From positions 893,882-957,881 of the forward strand of contig JAKFUK010000002.1 in NCBI GenBank assembly GCA_021732745.1: a stretch of 64,000 nucleotides of DNA, read 5' to 3'. Shown here piece after piece: positions 26,241-34,015 of the stretch. This DNA is from Nevskia sp. GTDB lineage: Bacteria; Pseudomonadota; Gammaproteobacteria; Nevskiales; Nevskiaceae. The notes beneath the pieces were generated by a model that made no database searches, was not told the DNA's origin, and saw nothing but the letters and a program-made list of their open reading frames with translations. Within the stretch, counting starts at the first letter, position 1. Each line of letters starts with the position of its first letter. The position numbers and the translations under genes were made by a program.

Positions 26241-27415
26241 TCTATCTCGACTACGCCGCCACCACGCCGCTCGACGAGCGCGTGTTCGAAGCGATGCTGC
26301 CCTACCTGAAACCGGACGGCCTGCACGGCAATCCGGCTTCGACTCACGGCCCCGGCTTCAAGGCGCGGGCAGCGGTGGAAGCGGCGCGCAGGCAGGTGGC
26401 GTCGCTGATCGGCGCGGATGCTTCCGAGATCATCTGGACCAGCGGCGCCACCGAATCGAACAATCTCGCGATCAAGGGCGCGCTGGAGTTTCGTGGTCTC
26501 CCGAAAGCCGGCAAGCCAGCGCACATCGTCACCTCGAAAACCGAGCACAAGTGCGTGCTCGACACCTGCCGGCATCTGGAAACCCTCGGTGCTCGCGTCA
26601 CTTATCTGAAGCCCGACGCTGACGGCCGGGTGTCGCCAGAAGCGGTGATGGCGGCGATCACGCCGGATACCGCGCTGGTATCGCTGATGTGGGTCAACAA
26701 CGAGATCGGCGCGGTCAACGACATCGAGCGCCTTGCGCCGAGCTTGCGCGAGCGCGGCGTGATGCTGCATGTCGATGCCGCACAGGCCGCCGGCAAGCTG
26801 GCGATTGATCTGGCCGCCGTGCCGATCGACCTGCTGAGCCTGTCGGCGCACAAGCTGTACGGCCCGAAAGGCGTCGGTGCGCTGTTCGTGCGCCGCAAGC
26901 CGCGCGCACGGCTGAGCCCCCAGATGCACGGCGGTGGCCACGAGCAGGGCATGCGTTCGGGCACGCTGGCACCCCATCAGGTGGTCGGCATGGGCGCTGC
27001 CTGCGCGCTGGCCGCTGAACGATTCGAAGCCGACATCGCGCATTGGAGCGGGCTGCGTGACGCACTTTGGACACGCCTGCGCGAGGTTCCCGGCGTGCTG
27101 CGCAACGGTCCGGCTGAGGGCACGCGCGCCGCGCCGCATCTGCTGAACCTGAGCTTCCCGGGCGTCGAAGGCGAAGCGCTGCGGGCATCGCTGGGCGGCA
27201 TTGCCGTATCGAGCGGCTCCGCCTGTTCATCGGCGACTGCCGAGCCGTCCTACGTGCTGCGCGCGCTCGGTCGCGATGACGAAACCGCCAATGCGTCCTT
27301 GCGCTTCTCGTTCGGGCGCAAGACGACGCTGGCCGAGATCGAAACGGTCGCCCGCACGGTGATCGAGCAGGTCGCCTGGCTGCGCGAGCTGTCCCCGCTG
27401 CCGAGGACCTGGTAA
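26237..27415 (+). CDS. iscS: Cysteine desulfurase IscS-like (second of two)
   Basis: A 392-residue desulfurase closer to classical IscS: IYLDYAATTPLDERV, GNPASTHGPGF, TSKTEHKCVLDTCRHL, SLMWVNNEIGAVNDI, SAHKLYGPKGVGALFVRRKP, MHGGGHEQGMRSGTL and SSGSACSSATAEPSYVLRAL. It stops at ELSPLPRTW, so the final ~20 residues that follow LSPL in E. coli IscS, a region used to dock IscU, are missing. It overlaps the previous gene by four bases, and its stop overlaps the scaffold gene start (TAATG). Members of one Fe-S operon. Confidence 0.93.
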   Translation: MIYLDYAATTPLDERVFEAMLPYLKPDGLHGNPASTHGPGFKARAAVEAARRQVASLIGADASEIIWTSGATESNNLAIKGALEFRGLPKAGKPAHIVTSKTEHKCVLDTCRHLETLGARVTYLKPDADGRVSPEAVMAAITPDTALVSLMWVNNEIGAVNDIERLAPSLRERGVMLHVDAAQAAGKLAIDLAAVPIDLLSLSAHKLYGPKGVGALFVRRKPRARLSPQMHGGGHEQGMRSGTLAPHQVVGMGAACALAAERFEADIAHWSGLRDALWTRLREVPGVLRNGPAEGTRAAPHLLNLSFPGVEGEALRASLGGIAVSSGSACSSATAEPSYVLRALGRDDETANASLRFSFGRKTTLAEIETVARTVIEQVAWLRELSPLPRTW

Positions 27416-27819
27416 TGAGCGAACTCGACGACAGCAACCCCTTCGGTTACGCCCCGGAAATCTGGCGGCTGTTCCAGCGCGCCCCGAACGCCGGCTCGTT
27501 CGCCGACGATGTGCAAGGGGTGGTGAGTGCCGAAGCCGGCACGCCGGCCGCGCGTTCGGTGCTTCGGCTGGCGCTGCGATTCGACGGTGATCGGGTGGTC
27601 GATGCCCGTTTCCGGGCTTACGGCTGCCCGGCGTCGATCGCCGTCGGCGCGTACATCGCCGGCTGGGCGCAAGGCCGGAATCCGCAGGAATTGAGCCTGC
27701 TCAAAGCCGCCGACCTGCGCGCCGCGCTTGAAATTCCGGAGGATCGTGCACACTGTGCCCTGCTTGGGGAAGACGCGCTGCGCGCGGTGCTGACCCGATA
27801 CAAGGAGCAACAGGCATGA
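27415..27819 (+). CDS. IscU-like Fe-S scaffold protein lacking the first cluster cysteine
   Basis: A 134-residue protein homologous to the NifU N-domain/IscU scaffold. Matching segments include [25 protein letters not shown] (second cysteine), [25 protein letters not shown] (third cysteine) and [12 protein letters not shown]. The first active-site motif, GAPACGD in E. coli IscU, reads GTPAARS here, so both Cys37 and Asp39 equivalents are replaced. Classical IscU cannot build a cluster without these, so this variant either uses a different ligand set or acts as a sulfur/cluster carrier. It sits between the IscS-like gene (TAATG overlap) and the IscA-like gene (ATGA overlap). Confidence 0.88.
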   Translation: MSELDDSNPFGYAPEIWRLFQRAPNAGSFADDVQGVVSAEAGTPAARSVLRLALRFDGDRVVDARFRAYGCPASIAVGAYIAGWAQGRNPQELSLLKAADLRAALEIPEDRAHCALLGEDALRAVLTRYKEQQA

Positions 27820-28142
27820 GCATCGAACTGACGGAAAGCGCGGCAAAACGCATCCAGGCGCAGATCGCCAAGCGCGGCAAGGGCTATGGCCTGCGCATCG
27901 CAGTGAAGAAATCCGGCTGTTCCGGCTACGCCTACGTGCTCGATTACGCGGAAAGCGCGAGCGCCGAAGACCAGGTGTTCGACGCCTTCGGTGCCAAGGT
28001 CGTGGTGGCGAAGGAGCACCTGTCGTTCCTCGACGGCCTGACCCTGGATTTCCAGCGCGATGGCCTGAACGAAGCCTTCAAGTTCCGCAATCCCAACGTC
28101 ACCGGCGAGTGCGGCTGCGGCGAGAGTTTCGCGGTCGGATAA
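27816..28142 (+). CDS. A-type Fe-S carrier (HesB/IscA/SufA family)
   Basis: A 108-residue A-type carrier that receives Fe-S clusters and passes them to apoproteins. The three invariant cysteines are in [14 protein letters not shown] and GECGCGESF. The N-terminus ([19 protein letters not shown]) matches the family start. It is coupled to the scaffold gene by ATGA. SufA and IscA cannot be told apart by sequence alone. Last gene of the Fe-S block; no ferredoxin, hscA/hscB or iscR lies here. Confidence 0.93.
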   Translation: MSIELTESAAKRIQAQIAKRGKGYGLRIAVKKSGCSGYAYVLDYAESASAEDQVFDAFGAKVVVAKEHLSFLDGLTLDFQRDGLNEAFKFRNPNVTGECGCGESFAVG

Positions 28143-28272
28143 GGCTTGGCAGCAGGCTTGCTGCAACGCCGCAGATTGCCGCTGTCACACGCAAACCGTT
28201 AACATTCCGTGTTTTTCCGCCCCCGAAGCTTTTCGTGGGCGCTTATTTCATCAAAACACACGGAACATCATC

Positions 28273-28704
28273 ATGGCGGTTGAACGCACCCTTTCGATCA
28301 TCAAGCCCGACGCCGTTGCCAAGAACGTCATCGGTGGCATCTATTCGCGCTTCGAAGCCGCCGGCCTGCGCATCGTCGCCGCCCGCATGGAGCACATGAC
28401 CCGCGAAGAAGCCGAAGGTTTCTACGCCGTGCACAGCGCCCGTCCGTTCTTCAAGGACCTGGTCAGCTTCATGATCTCAGGCCCGGTCATCATCCAGGTG
28501 CTGGAAGGCGAAGACGCGGTTGCCAAGCACCGCGACATCATGGGTGCCACCGATCCGAAGAAGGCAGCAGCAGGCACGATCCGTGCTGATTTCGCTGACT
28601 CGATCGACGAAAACGCCGTTCACGGTTCGGACAGCCTGGAAAATGCCGCCCGCGAAATCAGCTACTTCTTCCGCATCACCGAACTCGCGCCGCGTACGCG
28701 CTGA
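28273..28704 (+). CDS. ndk: Nucleoside diphosphate kinase
   Basis: A 143-residue enzyme that transfers the gamma-phosphate between NTPs and NDPs through a phosphohistidine. Family marks: [19 protein letters not shown] at the start, [17 protein letters not shown] in the middle, and the active-site histidine in [12 protein letters not shown]. First of the conserved block ndk-rlmN-pilW-rodZ-hisS-yfgM-bamB-der. The 130 bases upstream hold a possible promoter and a partial hairpin (about 28221-28241) with a short T-run before it, not a clear terminator. Confidence 0.97.
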   Translation: MAVERTLSIIKPDAVAKNVIGGIYSRFEAAGLRIVAARMEHMTREEAEGFYAVHSARPFFKDLVSFMISGPVIIQVLEGEDAVAKHRDIMGATDPKKAAAGTIRADFADSIDENAVHGSDSLENAAREISYFFRITELAPRTR

Positions 28705-28715
28705 GTCGGTTGACC

Positions 28716-28902
28716 GTGAGGGGTGAGGCGTGAGGCGTGAGGCGGAAAAGCGGGTGGTCGACGAGGGGCGGATTGCTCCTCTCGACACTGGCTTGCCTGC
28801 CGTAGCCCCGGGGCTGCCGCCCGGTGAAATCGGGCTCGGAAGTGCCATTCAAGGCTCTTCCGAAAACGCGCCCGATTCCACGCCTCACGCCTCACCCCTC
28901 AC
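28716..28902. repeat. Inverted GTGAGGC repeat at the 5' end of rlmN
   Basis: A 23-base arm at 28716-28738 (GTGAGGGGTGAGGCGTGAGG and three more bases) is repeated in exact reverse complement at 28880-28902. The arms are made of 8-mer units (gtgaggcg) and about 141 bases lie between them. It resembles a small palindromic intergenic element. It covers the region where the rlmN start should be, and only the GTG triplets inside the repeat give an open frame into rlmN. Confidence 0.85.
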
Positions 28903-30025
28903 GCCTCACGCCCGGGTCAATCTTTTCGGGCTAGACCGCGCCGCGCTGCGCGCCGAGTTCGAAAAGATGGGCGAATCCGGCTACCGCGCCGACCAGATCA
29001 TGCTGTGGATCTACCGGCGCGGCGTGGTCGATTTCGAGCAGATGAGCAATGTCGGCAAGGCCTTGCGCGCCCGGCTCGAAGCGCATTTCGTGATCCGCCC
29101 GCCGGAACTGGTCACCGAGCAGGTGTCGACCGATGGCACCCGCAAATGGGTGCTCAGGCTCGAGGAACGCGAGGGTCGGCCGGAAACGATGATCGAGACG
29201 GTCTACATCCCGGAAGCCAATCGCGGCACCTTGTGCATCAGCTCGCAGGCCGGCTGCGCGATGGACTGCTCGTTCTGTTCGACGGCCCAGGGTGGCTTTT
29301 CGCGCAACATGACCACGGCGGAAATCGTGGCCCAGGTGTACTTCGCCGGCAAGGCGCTCGGCGGTGACTTCCAGAACGAGAAAGTCATCTCCAACGTCGT
29401 GTTCATGGGCATGGGCGAGCCTCTCGCCAACTACAACGCGGTGCTGCCGGCGATCCGCATCCTGCTCGATGACTTCGGCTTTGGCCTCAGCAAGCGCCGA
29501 GTCACGGTGTCGACCTCCGGCCTGGTGCCGTTCATCGACCGTCTTGGCGATGATGTCGACACCGCACTCGCGATTTCGCTGCACGCGCCGAACGATCAGC
29601 TTCGCGATCAACTGGTGCCGATCAACAAGAAATACCCGATTGCCGAATTGATGGACGCCTGCCGCCGCTATCTGGCCGGCAAGGATCGCAAGGCGCACAT
29701 CGTCTACGAATACGTGATGCTCGAAGGCGTCAACGACCAGCCCGAGCACGCGCGCGAACTCGCGAAGCTGCTCAACGCCGCCCACGGCGGTTACTCGGCG
29801 AAGGTCAACCTGATTCCCTTCAACCCGTTTCCGAACGCGCGCTACACGCGCTCGAAGCCGGACGTGATCAGCCGTTTCTCCGACATCCTGCGCGCCAAGG
29901 GCCTGCTGACGATGACCCGCCGCACCCGCGGTGACGATATCGACGCGGCCTGCGGGCAGCTCGTCGGCAAGGTTCAGAGCAAGCAGAAGAAGCGGCTCGG
30001 TGACATACCGGTGCGCGTGCAATGA
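28730..30025 (+). CDS. rlmN: Dual-specificity rRNA/tRNA adenosine-C2 methyltransferase RlmN
   Basis: A radical SAM methyltransferase of A2503 in 23S rRNA and A37 in tRNAs. Motifs: VNLFGLDRAALRAEF at the usual start of homologues, the cluster cysteines CAMDCSFCSTAQGG, NVVFMGMGEPLANY, and the methyl-accepting cysteine in DIDAACGQL near the end. No ATG, GTG or TTG lies close to the usual start; the first usable in-frame start is GTG 28730 within the repeat, giving 431 residues with about 62 extra N-terminal residues. A GTG at 28754 is an alternative. The 3' end (29951-30025) is duplicated downstream. Enzyme call is firm, start uncertain. Confidence 0.9.
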   Translation: MRREAEKRVVDEGRIAPLDTGLPAVAPGLPPGEIGLGSAIQGSSENAPDSTPHASPLTPHARVNLFGLDRAALRAEFEKMGESGYRADQIMLWIYRRGVVDFEQMSNVGKALRARLEAHFVIRPPELVTEQVSTDGTRKWVLRLEEREGRPETMIETVYIPEANRGTLCISSQAGCAMDCSFCSTAQGGFSRNMTTAEIVAQVYFAGKALGGDFQNEKVISNVVFMGMGEPLANYNAVLPAIRILLDDFGFGLSKRRVTVSTSGLVPFIDRLGDDVDTALAISLHAPNDQLRDQLVPINKKYPIAELMDACRRYLAGKDRKAHIVYEYVMLEGVNDQPEHARELAKLLNAAHGGYSAKVNLIPFNPFPNARYTRSKPDVISRFSDILRAKGLLTMTRRTRGDDIDAACGQLVGKVQSKQKKRLGDIPVRVQ

Positions 30026-30114
30026 AGAGCCCGCAGGCCGCGCGCCCGACTCGCCTTGCTCCGATCCCCACCGCTGTCGCGGCGGGGCCCCTCGTCGGGG
30101 GCTCGCGTGCTTCC
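30026..30114. repeat. Hairpin-rich spacer between two rlmN 3' ends
   Basis: This 89-base insert separates the stop of rlmN from the second copy of its last 25 codons. It contains two GC hairpins: CCCCACCGC (30066-30074) with GCGGCGGGG (30079-30087), and GCCCC (30087-30091) with GGGGC (30098-30102). It may be the residue of a mobile element or a REP-like palindrome. Confidence 0.6.
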
Positions 30115-30189
30115 TGTGGCCAATTGGTCGGAAAAGTGCAGAGCAAGCAGAAAAAGCGCCTCGGCGACATCCCCGTGAGGGTGCAGTGA
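30115..30189 (+). pseudogene. rlmN: Second, synonymously recoded copy of the rlmN 3' end
   Basis: These 75 bases encode CGQLVGKVQSKQKKRLGDIP followed by VRVQ and a stop, exactly the same 24 residues as the end of the intact rlmN at 29951-30025. Fourteen of the 24 codons differ, and every difference is synonymous. The segment begins at the codon of the methyl-accepting cysteine of RlmN. Its stop overlaps the GTG start of the next gene by four bases (GTGA), which suggests that this is the ancestral rlmN end, still coupled to pilW, and that the copy now fused to rlmN was brought in. See findings. Confidence 0.9.
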
Positions 30190-30953
30190 TCCGTGGCCTT
30201 GCGGCCGCTGCGCTGCTGCTGGTGTCGCTGACCGCCTGCGTCACCGAAACCAGCGGCGAGCTGCGCCCGCAGTCGCCGCCGGATCTGGAGGAAGCGGCAA
30301 AGATCAACACCCAGCTGGGTGTCGATTACGCGCGTCAGGGCCGCTTCGATGTGGCCGAGGAAAAGCTGCGCAAGGCCGTCGAACAGGACGAGAACTACGC
30401 GCAGGCGCACAGCATGCTGGCCTATGTGCTGACCCAGATCGGCGATCGCGAGGGTGCTGAGCGCGAGTACCGCCGCGCGCTGGCGCTGGCACCGGGTGAC
30501 GCGGCCACGCACAACAATTTCGGCGTTTTCCTCTGCGATCTGGGCAAGACCAAGGAAGCCGATCGCGAATTCCAGACCGCCCTCGCCGATCGCAACTACC
30601 CGACGCCCGAGGCCGCCTGGACCAATGCCGGCATCTGCCAGCAGCAGGCGAAAGACCCGCGCGCCGAAGACAGTTTTCGCGCCGCACTCAAGATCAATCC
30701 CGAATACCGGGCGGCGCTGGCGCAGATCGCGGCCTTGACCTACCGCAAGAGCGACTGGCAACGCACCGATGCTTTCGTCAAGCGTTACGAAAAGCTCGGC
30801 AGTCTGACGCCGGACTTGCTGCTGATCGCCGCCCGCACCCAGCGCAAGCTCGGTGACAAGGTGGCTGCGCGGCGCTACGAACAAACCCTTCTGCGCGATT
30901 TCCCCGAATCCGACCAGGCCGTGCAACTGCTGAAGAACCCGCCTGCACCATGA
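30186..30953 (+). CDS. pilW: Type IV pilus biogenesis/stability lipoprotein PilW (PilF)
   Basis: A 255-residue TPR lipoprotein. The lipobox is LTAC in the leader MIRGLAAAALLLVSLTAC. TPR repeats span about residues 38-215: INTQLGVDYARQGRFDVAEE, AHSMLAYVLTQIGDREGAER, THNNFGVFLCDLGKTKEADR and similar. In type IV pilus systems PilW/PilF assembles the secretin PilQ in the outer membrane. The GTG start at 30186 overlaps the rlmN remnant stop; the gene order rlmN-pilW-rodZ is conserved in gammaproteobacteria. No other pil genes are in the window. Confidence 0.92.
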   Translation: MIRGLAAAALLLVSLTACVTETSGELRPQSPPDLEEAAKINTQLGVDYARQGRFDVAEEKLRKAVEQDENYAQAHSMLAYVLTQIGDREGAEREYRRALALAPGDAATHNNFGVFLCDLGKTKEADREFQTALADRNYPTPEAAWTNAGICQQQAKDPRAEDSFRAALKINPEYRAALAQIAALTYRKSDWQRTDAFVKRYEKLGSLTPDLLLIAARTQRKLGDKVAARRYEQTLLRDFPESDQAVQLLKNPPAP

Positions 30954-31960
30954 ATCCCGATCCGATTTCCCCCACACTGCGCGCGGCGTCCGAAGGCGCG
31001 GAAGCCACGCTGGTTTCCGCCACTGCCGGTCCCGGCCGGGTGATCCGCCAGGCGCGCGAACGCGCCAAGCTGGCCATCGAAGAGCTGGCCACCCTGACCC
31101 GGCTGGCCAAGTCCACGCTCGAAGCGCTGGAGCGCGATGACTTTTCGACGCTGACCGAAGCCGTTTACGTGCGCGGCTACTACCGCAAGTGCGCCAAGGT
31201 GCTGAATCTGCCCGAGGCGGAGCTGATTGCCGCCTACGACAAGCTTTACGCGCCGAAAACCTCGCCGATGCCGACCAAGCTGCTGCTCGGCACCAGCGGT
31301 TCGACCATGGGCTCCAGCCGCAGCAACAGCAGTGGTGGCGGCTGGAGCCTCACCCTGGTCGTGCTCGCGGTTCTGATCGGTGCGGCTGTCTGGTTCCTGA
31401 ACCAGGACGCCCCCGAACGGGCGCAGTCGCAGGCTGCGGCAACGCCGGCGGTGGTGGAAACGCCGTCAGCCGCGCCGTCGATCCCCGCCAGCGAGCTGAT
31501 TGCCCCGTCGACAACGACCCCGGCAGCCGACCCCGCCGCACCCGTCGCAACGCCTGCTGAAGCCGCAGCCGCCGACGCCGCCCTGCTCGATGCCGCCAGC
31601 GGCACACCGCCAGCCCCGCCGATCGGCCTTGCGCTGGCACCGGCGACCACGCTGTCGACGCCGCCGACCGGGATCGCCCCGGCACCGCCCGCCGCCACCG
31701 AACCCGACGCCCTGGTGCTCGACTTCAAGTCCGCGTCCTGGGTGCGCATCGAGGATGCCGACGGCCGCACCTTGCTGTCCGGCACCATTCCGTCCGGCGA
31801 CCGGCAGGTGTTGCGCGGCCGTACGCCGTATTCGCTGTTCATCGGCTACGCGCCGGGCGTGGCCGTGGAATTCGACGGCAAGCCCTTCGATCTGACGCCG
31901 CACGTCCGCCAGAACTCGACGGCACGCCTCAACCTGCCGTACGTTCCCGCCCCCCAATAG
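30950..31960 (+). CDS. rodZ: Cytoskeletal protein RodZ
   Basis: A 336-residue bitopic protein that links MreB to the cell-wall elongation machinery. The N-terminal helix-turn-helix is at about residues 25-90 (GRVIRQARERAKLAIEEL, VYVRGYYRKCAKVLNLPE). A transmembrane helix lies at about 126-146 (WSLTLVVLAVLIGAAVWFLN), then a long Ala/Pro/Thr-rich periplasmic linker (about 150-255). The C-terminal DUF4115 domain has DFKSASWVRIEDADGRTLLS. The ATG overlaps the pilW stop by four bases. ispG, often between rodZ and hisS, is absent here. Confidence 0.93.
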   Translation: MNPDPISPTLRAASEGAEATLVSATAGPGRVIRQARERAKLAIEELATLTRLAKSTLEALERDDFSTLTEAVYVRGYYRKCAKVLNLPEAELIAAYDKLYAPKTSPMPTKLLLGTSGSTMGSSRSNSSGGGWSLTLVVLAVLIGAAVWFLNQDAPERAQSQAAATPAVVETPSAAPSIPASELIAPSTTTPAADPAAPVATPAEAAAADAALLDAASGTPPAPPIGLALAPATTLSTPPTGIAPAPPAATEPDALVLDFKSASWVRIEDADGRTLLSGTIPSGDRQVLRGRTPYSLFIGYAPGVAVEFDGKPFDLTPHVRQNSTARLNLPYVPAPQ

Positions 31961-32011
31961 CCGCGTCGACCGGCCCCGCCGCCGGTTGCGCCCCTCGCAA
32001 AGCTCCGCCTC

Positions 32012-33280
32012 ATGAAGATCCAGTCCGTTCGCGGCATGAACGATGTCCTGCCTGCCGATTCAGCGGCCTGGCAGCACGTTCATGCGGTCGCCGCGCAGGT
32101 GTTTGCCGCTTATGGCTACGGCGAACTGCGGCTGCCGGTGGTCGAGCGTACCGAGTTGTTCAAGCGCGCGGTCGGTGAAGTGACCGATGTCGTCGAGAAG
32201 GAGATGTACTCGTTCGAGGATCGCGGCGGCGAAGCGCTGAGCCTGCGCCCGGAGCTGACGGCGGGCGTGGTTCGCGCCGGCATCGAGCACGGCATCCTGT
32301 TCAACCAGCAGCAGCGCGTCTGGTGCACCGGCCCGGTATTCCGCTACGAGCGCCCGCAGGCCGGCCGCTATCGGCAGTTTCATCAGCTGGATGTCGAAGC
32401 CTTCGGCATTGCCACGCCGGACGCCGATGTCGAAGTGATCGCCATCGCCGCCCAGCTCTGGAAGCGGCTCGGCCTGTCCGGCTTCGAGTTGCAGATCAAC
32501 ACCCTGGGCACGCCGGGCTGCCGCGCCAAGCACCGCGCCGCGCTGATCGCCTATCTGGAACAGCACGAAGCCGGGCTCGATGAAGACGCCCAGCGCCGCC
32601 TGCACAGCAATCCGCTGCGCGTGCTCGATTCCAAGGTGCCGGCCACCCAGGCGATCGTCGAAGGCGCGCCGAAGCTGCTCGATTACCTGGACGAAGCCTC
32701 GATCGCCCATTTCGATGCCGTGAAAGCCGGGCTCGATGCGCTGGGCATCGCTTTCCGGGTCAATCCGCGTCTGGTTCGCGGGCTCGACTACTACACTCAC
32801 ACGGTGTTCGAGTGGGTCACCGACCAGCTCGGCGCCCAGGGCACGGTCTGCGCGGGCGGGCGTTACGACGGTCTCGTCGAACAGCTAGGCGGCCCGAAGA
32901 CCACCGGCGTCGGCTTTGGCCTGGGCATCGAGCGACTGATCCTGCTGATGGGCGTGCAGCAGGTCGCGGTCACTTCCAATGCGCCGCAGGTCTACATCTG
33001 CCGCATGGGTGCAGCGGCGGAAGTGCAGGCGCTGCAACTCGCCGAAGCGCTGCGCGACCAGTTCCCGACGCTGCGCCTGGTGCTCAATGCCGGCGGCGGC
33101 AGCCTGAAGTCGCAATTGAAGCGCGCCGACCAGTCCGGTGCCCGTTACGCGCTGGTGATCGGCGACGACGAAGCGGCGGCCGGCAGCGTTCAAGTAAAAT
33201 CCCTGCGCGGCGAAGGCGATGCCTTCCCGTGCCCCCGATCGGATGTGGCTGCGGAACTCGGCAGCCGGCTCGCGCTCTGA
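32012..33280 (+). CDS. hisS: Histidyl-tRNA synthetase
   Basis: A 422-residue class II synthetase that charges tRNA-His. Motif 1 region: RGMNDVLPADSAAWQHV. Motif 2: VWCTGPVFRYERPQAGRYRQ. HisRS-specific motifs: LVRGLDYYTHTVFEWV and GGRYDGLVEQLGGPKTTGVG. Motif 3: GFGLGIERLILL. The C-terminal anticodon-binding domain is about residues 325-420. It follows rodZ by 51 bases and precedes yfgM. Confidence 0.97.
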   Translation: MKIQSVRGMNDVLPADSAAWQHVHAVAAQVFAAYGYGELRLPVVERTELFKRAVGEVTDVVEKEMYSFEDRGGEALSLRPELTAGVVRAGIEHGILFNQQQRVWCTGPVFRYERPQAGRYRQFHQLDVEAFGIATPDADVEVIAIAAQLWKRLGLSGFELQINTLGTPGCRAKHRAALIAYLEQHEAGLDEDAQRRLHSNPLRVLDSKVPATQAIVEGAPKLLDYLDEASIAHFDAVKAGLDALGIAFRVNPRLVRGLDYYTHTVFEWVTDQLGAQGTVCAGGRYDGLVEQLGGPKTTGVGFGLGIERLILLMGVQQVAVTSNAPQVYICRMGAAAEVQALQLAEALRDQFPTLRLVLNAGGGSLKSQLKRADQSGARYALVIGDDEAAAGSVQVKSLRGEGDAFPCPRSDVAAELGSRLAL

Positions 33281-33352
33281 CGTCGCGAGCCGTCCTTCAC
33301 TCACCAGAACAACCAGAACTGGCGACAACCCGTCGCCACGCGAGAACGAGAC

Positions 33353-34015
33353 ATGAGCACCCATTACGACGACGAAGCCCAAGTCGAAGACCTGCGCCGC
33401 TGGTGGAAGGAAAACTGGCTGGCGCTGGCCATCGGCCTCGGCCTGGGCCTCGGCGCGATTTTCGGCTGGGAGTATTACCAGCGCGAGAAAAACTACACGC
33501 GCGCCCAGGCGTCGCAGTTGTTCGAAGAACTGAAGAAAGCCACCACGGCCAAGCAGTACGACAACGCGGCCAGCATCGGCGATCGCCTGATCGCCGAGTT
33601 CGCGTCCACCCCGTACGCGGTGGCCGGGGCGATGAAGCTGGCGCAGGCGGCGGTCGCGGAAACCAAACTCGATGATGCCCGCAGCCGCCTCGAATGGGCC
33701 GCCGCGCACAGCGATGACGCCGCCCTCAAGCCGCTGATCCAGCTACGCCTCGCCCGCGTGCTCTGGCAGCAGGGCAAGCCTGTCGATGCGCTGAAGCTGC
33801 TCGACGGCGACGCCAGCACCTACGCTGTGCTTTTTGAAGAGCTGCGCGGTGACATCAAGCTGGCTGAAGGCGATCGCCCGGCCGCCCTCGCCGCCTACTC
33901 GAAAGCGCTTGCCAGCCTGGGCGCTGCCACCACCGGCACGCCGAACGCCCCGATCGCCGAAGCGCTGCAGGAAAAGATCGACGATCTGGCCGATGTCGCC
34001 TCGGTGAAATCGTGA
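33353..34015 (+). CDS. yfgM: YfgM-type ancillary SecYEG translocon subunit
   Basis: A 220-residue single-pass inner-membrane protein. The short cytoplasmic N-terminus (DEAQVEDLRRWWKENWL) is followed by the transmembrane helix LALAIGLGLGLGAIFGWEYY and a periplasmic TPR-like domain (QASQLFEELKKATTAKQYD, LIQLRLARVLWQQGKPVDAL). In E. coli YfgM sits at the SecYEG translocon with PpiD. Gene order hisS-yfgM-bamB-der is the same as in E. coli. The stop overlaps the bamB GTG by four bases. Confidence 0.93.
   Translation: MSTHYDDEAQVEDLRRWWKENWLALAIGLGLGLGAIFGWEYYQREKNYTRAQASQLFEELKKATTAKQYDNAASIGDRLIAEFASTPYAVAGAMKLAQAAVAETKLDDARSRLEWAAAHSDDAALKPLIQLRLARVLWQQGKPVDALKLLDGDASTYAVLFEELRGDIKLAEGDRPAALAAYSKALASLGAATTGTPNAPIAEALQEKIDDLADVASVKS

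Noticed and set aside
28221..28241. A partial hairpin (gccccc...gtgggc) before ndk as a terminator
   Set aside because: The stem is interrupted and lacks a following T-run in the right place.
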